DNA of 6,235 nucleotides from GCA-002731945 sp036344135 (GTDB taxonomy: Bacteria; Pseudomonadota; Alphaproteobacteria; MED-G09), in NCBI GenBank assembly GCA_036344135.1, contig JAYYUG010000080.1, forward strand, positions 1-6,235. The letters run 5' to 3'. Each line of letters begins with the position of its first letter. Position 1 is the first letter of the stretch. Under the pieces are notes generated by a model. The model saw nothing but the letters and a program-made list of their open reading frames with translations, ran no database searches and was not told where the DNA came from. Of this stretch, positions 1-4,998 are shown in pieces. The position numbers and the translations under genes are program-made.

Positions 1-456
1 AGAATTTCTTTTAGGGTAGCGTCAAAAATCGATAGCAGAACAATATTAAACGAGATGGGCGCAGAACAATTACTAGGAAAAGGTGACATGTTATTTCTAT
101 CTGAGGGAGGTATAGTTACTCGTGTACATGGACCGTTTATCTCAGATAGCGAAGTAGAAAAAGTAGTAACCCACATTAGAAGACAAGAAAATCCGGATTA
201 TATTGAATCTGTTATTGAAGAAGATACGGATTTACCTTTGGGTGATCATGTTGCAGAAGAAGGTGGAGACTTATTATTTAATCAGGCAGTTTCTATAATA
301 ATAAGAGATCAAAGAGCATCAACAAGTTATATCCAAAGAAAATTACAAATTGGTTATAATAGGGCGGCTAGAATAATAGAAGAAATGGAAGAGAAAGGGA
401 TAGTGTCGCCTCCAAACAATCAAGGGAAAAGAGAAATTTTAAAAGGTAATGATTGA
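1..456 (+). CDS. ftsK: DNA translocase FtsK, C-terminal part (5' end outside window)
   Basis: FtsK is a septum-anchored, ATP-driven double-stranded DNA pump that clears the chromosome terminus and activates XerCD at dif during division. Only the last 151 residues are present; the frame is open from the first base, so the ATG at 55 is internal. Residues 1-60 are the end of the RecA-like motor, with the characteristic SKIDSRTIL, GAEQLLGKGDMLF and RVHGPF stretches. After an acidic linker (about 69-88), residues 89-148 form the winged-helix gamma domain that reads the polar KOPS sequences. It includes DLLFNQAV, QRASTSYIQR and the recognition helix GYNRAARIIEEME, closely matching E. coli FtsK. The C-terminus is intact. 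The stop TGA overlaps the lolA start by one base, indicating cotranscription and probable translational coupling. The family assignment is near certain; whether it is FtsK or a short paralogue cannot be judged without the N-terminus. Confidence 0.96.
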   Translation, partial: RISFRVASKIDSRTILNEMGAEQLLGKGDMLFLSEGGIVTRVHGPFISDSEVEKVVTHIRRQENPDYIESVIEEDTDLPLGDHVAEEGGDLLFNQAVSIIIRDQRASTSYIQRKLQIGYNRAARIIEEMEEKGIVSPPNNQGKREILKGND

Positions 457-1052
457 TGACCCCGAAAATCAGAATAATAATAATAATATTTTTAATATCT
501 TTTGCCTTTGAAACCTCCAAGTCAGAGATTACTAAAGATCTTAGTGATGAGTGGCTGATTAATGTTGAGCAATATCTTTCAGAACTGAGCGCTATAAACG
601 GTTCTTTTACGCAAATTAATAATATTGGAAATATCTCCAAGGGAAAATTCTGGATCGGGAATAATCAAGAATTAAGATTTGAATATTTACCCCCCTCTGA
701 AACAATTATAATTATTAAAAATAAAAAAATCTTTTTTAAGGAGAATACAACAGAAGAATTTTCAAGTTATTCGACAAACGGGAATCCACTTGTAGGCATA
801 TTTTCTGACACTATCCAATTTGGACAATTCCTAATTAAAAATCTTGAAATCAAGGGAAGCATTGGAACTTTTAGCTTAAATACAGAAAAAAGTCTTTCTA
901 GGAATGTCCTTTTTTTAACATTAGATTACCCTGATCCAAAATTGAGACAATGGAGATTTATAGACGAACAAAAAAAGGAGACAACAATTTTCTTCTCAAA
1001 TATTGATACACATGAGAAAATAAAAGAAAACTTATTTGAAACAAGAAGATAA
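456..1052 (+). CDS. lolA: Outer-membrane lipoprotein carrier protein LolA
   Basis: LolA is the periplasmic chaperone that takes lipoproteins from the LolCDE transporter and delivers them to the outer membrane. The 198-residue product has a signal peptide: basic MTPKIR, then a hydrophobic run of isoleucines to about residue 18, with probable cleavage near residues 20-24. The mature part shows the LolA pattern: a helix with YLSELSAINGSFTQ (40-53), the strand KGKFWIG (62-68), LRFEYLPPSE (73-82) and a central NPLVGIFSD segment (110-118). Length is typical for the family. I chose ATG 456 over an in-frame TTG at 453 because ATG is the stronger codon and gives the compact TGATG overlap with the ftsK stop. 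No separate Shine-Dalgarno sequence is visible, so expression probably depends on coupling to ftsK. Its place directly after ftsK is the usual alphaproteobacterial arrangement. The sequence is divergent, so the function is by family and context. Confidence 0.87.
   Translation: MTPKIRIIIIIFLISFAFETSKSEITKDLSDEWLINVEQYLSELSAINGSFTQINNIGNISKGKFWIGNNQELRFEYLPPSETIIIIKNKKIFFKENTTEEFSSYSTNGNPLVGIFSDTIQFGQFLIKNLEIKGSIGTFSLNTEKSLSRNVLFLTLDYPDPKLRQWRFIDEQKKETTIFFSNIDTHEKIKENLFETRR
473..487 (+). repeat. AAT trinucleotide repeat (5 units) in the lolA signal peptide
   Basis: Five perfect tandem AAT units lie here. Read in the lolA frame (474-488) they give five consecutive ATA isoleucine codons, forming the first part of the hydrophobic core of the signal peptide. 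Slippage by whole units would change the length of the core without shifting the frame. Confidence 0.9.
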
Positions 1053-1111
1053 TTTTTTCTTATTTTAGAATCTCAATAAAGTTCTAGATACAATGACAGT
1101 TAATTGGTATT

Positions 1112-1129
1112 AAGGTTATCACCTTTTTT
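1112..1129 (+). terminator. Weak hairpin with T-run between lolA and the binding-protein gene
   Basis: AAGGT (1112-1116) can pair with ACCTT (1121-1125) around a TATC loop, giving a 5-bp stem with two G-C pairs. A six-T run (1124-1129) overlaps the 3' arm. This has the form of an intrinsic terminator after ftsK-lolA, but the stem is short and weak. It sits only 16 bases before the next start codon, so it could equally act as a leaky attenuator or be chance in AT-rich DNA. Confidence 0.3.
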
Positions 1130-1145
1130 AAAATGAAAGACAAAC

Positions 1146-2222
1146 ATGAAAAAAATAAATATATTGAAATATCCTACCAGAAGATCATTTATCTCTGGGC
1201 TCGCTTTATTTATTGCTGGGATTGTCGTGAGTCCAAAGAAAGTTTTTCCTCAAAGTCAAGAAGCTTCAGATATTTCTTTAAACTTAGTTAGGCCGAAGAA
1301 TTACCTGCCCAGAAACACAATATCTAAGGTTTCCTCAGCACTAAGTATTCCTATAAAAGATGGGATTTATGAAGGAAAAAAGAATAATATTGAAGAGGGA
1401 TTTGACGTATTCATAGGAAGAAACGATATCATAGAGACCGCTATTGACTCGGGAAAACTTTCAGAAATTGACAATTCGCTAATACCTAACCGTTCTTTTA
1501 TTAATGAACAATTCTTAACTTCTTTTTATGATCCAGGAAGAAAATATTCGATTCCATTAACCTGGGGGGGATTAGGAATAATTTATCGTAAAGACAAATT
1601 TGATGAGCCCCCAAATACTTGGAGATGGTTGCTAGACTCAGATAAATATTCTGGAAAGATTGCTTTAATTGGGGAGGGAAGAACATTAATACAAATTGCA
1701 TTAAAATATATGGGGGTGAGCCTTAATACTAATGATCCGATGTGGATAAACCAAGCAGAAAAACTATTAAAAAGACAGAAACAGCATATTAAGGATTTTG
1801 GAGACAATAATGGCATAAGTCTGCTGACATCTGGAGAAGTTGATTTAGCAATCTCAAGCAATGATGAGGCAGCAAAAGTGATTTCCACTAATAACGATAT
1901 AGGTTTCGCATTTCCAAGAGAGGGTAGTTTAATTTGGGAAGATGCAATATGCATCGCAAAATCATCCAACAAAAAGGAAAATGCACATTATTTTATCAAT
2001 TCACTTTTAGATGCAAAAATAGGGAAAAATATTGCTGAAGAAAATAGTTTAGCTACATCCAATATGATGGCTTTAGATATTAGCAGCGATAGTTATAAAA
2101 ATGACGGGCTAATCTTCCCAAACGATCAAATTATCGAAAGATATGAGGACACTTCAAATATATTGGACTTCGATTACGAAATGATGATTGATGAAATGTG
2201 GGAAAACATAAAAGACGCGTAA
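1146..2222 (+). CDS. PotD/PotF-type periplasmic substrate-binding protein of an ABC transporter, Tat-exported
   Basis: This 358-residue protein resembles the periplasmic binding components of spermidine/putrescine ABC importers, which capture ligand between two lobes and present it to a membrane permease. The N-terminus has a twin-arginine motif, TRRSF (11-15), followed by a hydrophobic segment (about 16-28), so export by the Tat pathway is likely. Family landmarks in order: FDVFIGR (86-92), YDPGRKYSIPLTWGGLGIIY (128-147), GKIALIGEGR (170-179), ALKYMGVSLNTNDP (185-198), IGFAFPREGSLIWED (252-266), ENAHYFINSLLD (278-289) and ATSNMMAL (303-310). Against remembered E. coli PotD, the ligand residues W255 and D257 are kept (W264, D266) and Y37 matches Y53. 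W34, Y85, E171, W229 and Y293 are replaced, so the ligand may not be spermidine or putrescine. No permease or ATPase gene lies nearby. The ATG at 1146 is preceded by a weak GAAAGA and places the Tat motif correctly. The fold is confident; the ligand is uncertain. Confidence 0.85.
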   Translation: MKKINILKYPTRRSFISGLALFIAGIVVSPKKVFPQSQEASDISLNLVRPKNYLPRNTISKVSSALSIPIKDGIYEGKKNNIEEGFDVFIGRNDIIETAIDSGKLSEIDNSLIPNRSFINEQFLTSFYDPGRKYSIPLTWGGLGIIYRKDKFDEPPNTWRWLLDSDKYSGKIALIGEGRTLIQIALKYMGVSLNTNDPMWINQAEKLLKRQKQHIKDFGDNNGISLLTSGEVDLAISSNDEAAKVISTNNDIGFAFPREGSLIWEDAICIAKSSNKKENAHYFINSLLDAKIGKNIAEENSLATSNMMALDISSDSYKNDGLIFPNDQIIERYEDTSNILDFDYEMMIDEMWENIKDA

Positions 2223-2237
2223 TCGTTTCTAATAAAA

Positions 2238-3044
2238 ATGCGAATAATTTCATGGAATATTAACTCCGTTCGCCTAAGAATGGACATGTTAAAGAAAATA
2301 GTTAAACGTTTTAAACCTGATATATTGTGTCTTCAGGAAACAAAATGTCCGAACGATTTATTCCCACATCAAGATTTTTATGATATGGGCTTTCGTTGTT
2401 CATTTGCACTCGGGATTAAGGGTTATAATGGAGTGTCAATAGCATCTAAAATTAATTCAACTAAAAATAACAAAAAGAAGTTCTGCAACAAAGATGACGG
2501 TAGACATATTTCAGCGAATTTAATATATCGTAATAAGGTTATAACAGTTCATAATTTCTATGTTCCTGCTGGAGGAGATACTCCAGACCCAAGTATAAAT
2601 GAAAAATTCAAGCATAAGCTTGATTTTTTAGACGAAGCGACTAATTGGTTTTCTAAAAAATATGACAAAGATAAATCACTTATTGCCTTAGTTGGGGACA
2701 TAAATATAGCTCCCGACATTATGGATGTTTGGTCACATAAACAACTGACAAATATTGTAAGCCACACAAAAATCGAAAGAATAAAGATGGAACTTTTTAA
2801 AAGATCATTTAATTTCGAGGATGCAATTAGGAACATTCATGGTTATGAAAAAAAGATGTATAGCTGGTGGAGCTACAGAGCTCGAGATTGGAAGAAATCA
2901 AATAGGGGGAGAAGGTTAGACCATATTTGGACGAGCAAGAAATTGAATGAATATCTTGTTGATGCCAATATTATAGAAAATGTTAGAGGCTGGGAAAGAC
3001 CCTCCGACCATGTTCCTGTCGTTGCTGACTTTAAAATAAAGTAA
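2238..3044 (+). CDS. xthA: Exodeoxyribonuclease III (AP endonuclease, XthA family)
   Basis: This is a 268-residue, cytoplasmic, metal-dependent repair nuclease of the exonuclease III / endonuclease-exonuclease-phosphatase superfamily. It cuts DNA at abasic sites and trims 3' ends in base excision repair. All catalytic motifs are present: WNINSVR (6-12), LQETK with metal-binding E34, HNFYVPAGGD with Y108, GDINIAP with D154 and N156, the WWSYRARDW segment (210-218), GRRLDHIW with D228, and the closing ERPSDHVPV with the catalytic D257-H258 pair. Length matches the family's usual 255-270 residues, and the WWSYR form is the one I associate with alphaproteobacterial XthA. The ATG at 2238 starts the first beta strand (MRIISWN), as is typical, but no Shine-Dalgarno sequence precedes it. 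It follows the binding-protein stop by 15 bases, so cotranscription is likely. It ends 3 bp from the stop of the convergent regulator gene, leaving no room for a terminator. Confidence 0.95.
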   Translation: MRIISWNINSVRLRMDMLKKIVKRFKPDILCLQETKCPNDLFPHQDFYDMGFRCSFALGIKGYNGVSIASKINSTKNNKKKFCNKDDGRHISANLIYRNKVITVHNFYVPAGGDTPDPSINEKFKHKLDFLDEATNWFSKKYDKDKSLIALVGDINIAPDIMDVWSHKQLTNIVSHTKIERIKMELFKRSFNFEDAIRNIHGYEKKMYSWWSYRARDWKKSNRGRRLDHIWTSKKLNEYLVDANIIENVRGWERPSDHVPVVADFKIK

Positions 3045-3047
3045 TAC

Positions 3048-3734
3048 CTAACCTGTCTTCAGAATATAACTATTTTCTATATTACTAATTTCGTAACCGT
3101 CCTCACCAATTTCTAAAAATTTCTGTCTTATCCTGTAAATGTGTGTTGTAAGAGTTCTGGTTTCAATTTTCTCTGTATAACCCCAAATTTCTTTTAACAA
3201 TAACTTCTTATCAATCTTTAAATTTGGATTGCTTAGTAAGTACCATAATATCTTTGATTCCTTCTCTGTAAGTTTCGCGCTTTTTTCATGTTTATGTATT
3301 TTTCGACCTACTACATCGAGGAAGATATTTCCTAAATCGACATTTGAAAACCTTGGTTTTTCTTTCTGTTGAACTATGTCAGATAATAGTTTTGTTAAAG
3401 CCCGAAATTCTATAGGCAAAGTTATAGTGTATAATGGTTGAAATCTAATGTCGTTTACAACATCGTGCTCAGTTTCATTTTTAGAGATCAAAATTGTGAT
3501 CTTTTTGTTTCTTTGCCAAAATGACTCTATATTTTTTTTAGCCTTAAGGGTTTGGAGAAGATCTTCTGCAATTATAAAAGCAAGAATGTTTTCATTTTTT
3601 TTGAGGAATAAATCGATACTTTTTTCATTGAAAAGTTTTAGAGAAAATATTCCTTGTAGGTCAAATTGCTCTTTTAGCAATAAACTTAGATCAATATTAT
3701 TGGTAATTATTGCAATAGTTTTTTTATTGGACAT
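3048..3734 (-). CDS. OmpR-family winged-helix response regulator with degenerate receiver domain
   Basis: The 228-residue protein has an N-terminal receiver-like domain (about 4-122) and a C-terminal OmpR/PhoB-type winged-helix DNA-binding domain (about 131-228). The DNA-binding half is well preserved: LTEKESKILWYLLSNP (155-170), LLLKEIWGY (178-186), and TRTLTTHIYRIRQKF (192-206), which holds the recognition helix, then the wing ending SYILKTG. The receiver lacks the phosphorylation site. Where an acidic pair is expected after the first strand there is TNN (11-13). The aspartate expected after strand 3 (LAFII) is A56. The usual TKP or KP lysine motif is TLP (105-107). It is therefore probably an atypical regulator that works without phosphorylation. 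No sensor kinase is adjacent. A longer reading from ATG 3791 is possible, but the ATG at 3734 has a Shine-Dalgarno sequence and begins just before the first beta strand. It overlaps the yggS end by 11 bp. Targets are unknown. Confidence 0.85.
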   Translation of the reverse strand: MSNKKTIAIITNNIDLSLLLKEQFDLQGIFSLKLFNEKSIDLFLKKNENILAFIIAEDLLQTLKAKKNIESFWQRNKKITILISKNETEHDVVNDIRFQPLYTITLPIEFRALTKLLSDIVQQKEKPRFSNVDLGNIFLDVVGRKIHKHEKSAKLTEKESKILWYLLSNPNLKIDKKLLLKEIWGYTEKIETRTLTTHIYRIRQKFLEIGEDGYEISNIENSYILKTG

Positions 3735-4413
3735 CTTCCCTTGACCCCATAATTGCCTCTCCAACCCGAATGTGTGTAGCCCCAAACTCAACTGCTTTTT
3801 TATAATCTCTACTCATACCCATGCTAAGGTTTCTTATTTTATTTTCTTCTGACAATTTCCTCAATAAAGCGAAATAAAATGAAGGTTCTTCATCCTTTGG
3901 AGGAATGCACATTAATCCATCAATTTTGAATGTGATATCCTTGTGTAATTCTTTTAACATACCTGGTAATTGCTCCGGGTAAATCCCGTTTTTCTGCAAT
4001 TCTTTTGCTAAATTTAATTGAATGAAGAGCTCTTTTAGGCGATCATTATCTCCTGAATTTTTTAATATTCTTTCTACCAACTTAACTCTATCAATTGTAT
4101 GAATTGAAGAAAAAATTGTTAGAGCATCTTTAACTTTATTTGATTGTAAGCTTCCTAACATATGCAACTCTACATCTTTGTACCTGTCCATCAAATCTGG
4201 CCATTTATTAAGGGCTTCTTTCACTCTGTTTTCTCCGAATGTAAGGTGTCCAATATCTAAAAGGGGTTTAATTGAATCCTGAGTAAATTTTTTGGTCACA
4301 ATTATCAACTTAATGTCTCTTGGGTCCCTACCGCTTTCTACAGCTGCTTTGGTTATATTATTTTTAACCATTTCTAAATTCTTAATAACTTCTTTCATTC
4401 TTCTGTCACTCAC
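3724..4413 (-). CDS. yggS: Pyridoxal-phosphate homeostasis protein, YggS/PLPBP family
   Basis: This family of cytoplasmic, monomeric TIM-barrel proteins binds PLP and keeps B6 vitamers and amino/keto-acid pools in balance; no enzymatic reaction is established. The 229-residue product shows the full signature. The PLP lysine is K41 in IIVTKK (37-42). FGENRVKEA (59-67) and HMLGSLQSNK (84-93) follow, and LSMGMSRDYKKAVEFGATHIRVGEAIMG (196-223) binds the phosphate. Length is normal for the family. The longest reading starts with GTG at 4413, directly after an in-frame stop; an ATG five codons in (4398) is an equally good alternative. Neither has a clear Shine-Dalgarno sequence. It is the first gene of a two-gene minus-strand unit with the downstream response regulator, and is transcribed away from the DUF3576-leuS pair. 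Function is confident by family; the start is not. Confidence 0.93.
   Translation of the reverse strand: MSDRRMKEVIKNLEMVKNNITKAAVESGRDPRDIKLIIVTKKFTQDSIKPLLDIGHLTFGENRVKEALNKWPDLMDRYKDVELHMLGSLQSNKVKDALTIFSSIHTIDRVKLVERILKNSGDNDRLKELFIQLNLAKELQKNGIYPEQLPGMLKELHKDITFKIDGLMCIPPKDEEPSFYFALLRKLSEENKIRNLSMGMSRDYKKAVEFGATHIRVGEAIMGSREDVQ
3735..3742 (-). promoter_or_regulatory. Ribosome binding site of the response regulator, inside the yggS 3' end
   Basis: On the minus strand AAGGGAAG lies directly before the ATG at 3734, with the AGGG core about 3 bases from the start codon. This is one of few recognisable Shine-Dalgarno sequences in the window. It decides the start in favour of 3734 rather than the upstream ATG at 3791, and it suits translational coupling to yggS. 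Confidence 0.6.
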
Positions 4414-4443
4414 TTATAACCCAGTACTAATAAATCCCATTTT

Positions 4444-4481
4444 TAAACTAAACTTAATGAGAATTAGAAATTTTTAGTTTA
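4444..4481. repeat. 9-bp inverted repeat in the divergent yggS / DUF3576 intergenic region
   Basis: TAAACTAAA (4444-4452) is repeated as its exact reverse complement TTTAGTTTA (4473-4481), with 20 bp between. It lies about 30 bases upstream of the yggS start and 46 bases upstream of a TATAAT box facing the other way. It could be a regulator binding site for one or both divergent units. In DNA this AT-rich a chance match is possible. It does not look like a terminator, since the spacer is long and the arms hold only one G-C pair each. Confidence 0.4.
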
Positions 4482-4526
4482 GGTTAACTTAGTATTTCTT
4501 GATATGGAATAAAAGATATATAACCT

Positions 4527-4532
4527 TATAAT
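4527..4532 (+). promoter_or_regulatory. Candidate -10 box (TATAAT) for the DUF3576-leuS unit
   Basis: A perfect TATAAT lies 18 bases before the TTG start at 4551, so transcription would begin near 4538-4540 with a very short leader that just includes the GGAG. No good -35 lies at standard spacing; the nearest candidate, TTGATA at 4499-4504, is 22 bp away. The region is the only space available for a promoter here, but AT-rich DNA produces such boxes by chance. Confidence 0.4.
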
Positions 4533-4540
4533 AAGATTTT

Positions 4541-4544
4541 GGAG
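4541..4544 (+). promoter_or_regulatory. GGAG ribosome binding site deciding the TTG start at 4551
   Basis: GGAG is followed by a 6-base spacer (CTAGTT) and then TTG at 4551. This fixes the start better than the TTG at 4539, which would place GGAG inside the gene. No ATG lies near the signal-peptide start. Confidence 0.65.
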
Positions 4545-4550
4545 CTAGTT

Positions 4551-4988
4551 TTGAAAAATATTCTTAAATACTGTCTAATTATTATATTAGTAACACCATC
4601 ATTGCTAACCTGCGCAGGAAAAGCTGATAAACAAATTTCTGAGATTGAAAATTCACAATATTCAATGGCTGTTAATGCTTTTCTTTGGAGGGCCAGTCTG
4701 GATGCTTTATCGTTCATGCCCTTAGATAAATCTGACCCAGTAGGTGGTGTAATTTCTACAGAATGGTTTACTGATATTAATTCATCCAATGAAAGGGTGA
4801 AAATTATTGTTTACATAAAAGATAGGAGATTGAGGGCGGATGGATTATCCGTGTCAGTCTTCAGGCAAAAAAAAGTTGGCGAGGAGTGGGTAGACTCCAA
4901 CACTAATACAGAAACTTCAAGGTTAATTGAAAATTCAATATTAACGAAAGCAAGAGAATTAAGAATTGGCACAAAAATAAGCAACTAA
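4551..4988 (+). CDS. DUF3576 family putative lipoprotein of unknown function
   Basis: From the TTG at 4551 this is a 145-residue protein. Its N-terminus, MKNILKYCLIIILVTPSLLT, is a signal peptide ending at a cysteine (C21), so it is probably an envelope lipoprotein. The residue before the cysteine is threonine rather than the usual Gly, Ala or Ser, which makes the lipobox imperfect. The body matches what I know of DUF3576 proteins, which are widespread in Alphaproteobacteria and often sit just upstream of leuS. Visible landmarks are VNAFLWRASLDALSFMPL (41-58), DPVGGVIST (62-70), ERVKIIVYI (81-89), RLRADGLSVSVFRQ (93-106) and ILTKARELR (130-138). No catalytic motif is visible and the function is not established. 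The gene ends 10 bases before leuS, so the two are almost certainly cotranscribed. The start is supported by GGAG 6 bases upstream. Confidence 0.85.
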   Translation: MKNILKYCLIIILVTPSLLTCAGKADKQISEIENSQYSMAVNAFLWRASLDALSFMPLDKSDPVGGVISTEWFTDINSSNERVKIIVYIKDRRLRADGLSVSVFRQKKVGEEWVDSNTNTETSRLIENSILTKARELRIGTKISN

Positions 4989-4998
4989 ACTTACCAAG

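Noticed and set aside
1093..1122. A promoter for the binding-protein gene with ATGACA (1093-1098) and TATCAC (1117-1122).
   Set aside because: The -10 matches only four of six positions and overlaps the hairpin loop and arm. In this base composition it is not distinguishable from chance.
1583..1972. A 129-codon open frame on the minus strand opposite the binding-protein gene.
   Set aside because: It lies wholly antisense to a gene with clear family motifs and shows no recognisable protein family.
3448..3744. A plus-strand open frame opposite the regulator's receiver domain, rich in Phe, Ile and Leu and suggestive of a small membrane protein.
   Set aside because: The hydrophobic composition is what the antisense of a Lys/Glu/Asn-rich AT-biased gene gives; no Shine-Dalgarno sequence or family match is visible.
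3735..3791. A longer N-terminus for the response regulator starting at ATG 3791.
   Set aside because: It would add 19 residues unlike a receiver domain, increase the overlap with yggS to 68 bp, and ignore the Shine-Dalgarno sequence directly before 3734.
4292..4477. A 61-codon plus-strand frame with a hydrophobic N-terminal half, overlapping the yggS start and the intergenic region.
   Set aside because: Most of it is antisense to yggS, there is no ribosome binding site, and the product resembles no known small protein.
4539..4550. TTG 4539 as start of the DUF3576 gene.
   Set aside because: It would put the GGAG motif inside the coding region and add MELV before the positively charged start of the signal peptide; TTG 4551 has the correct GGAG spacing.
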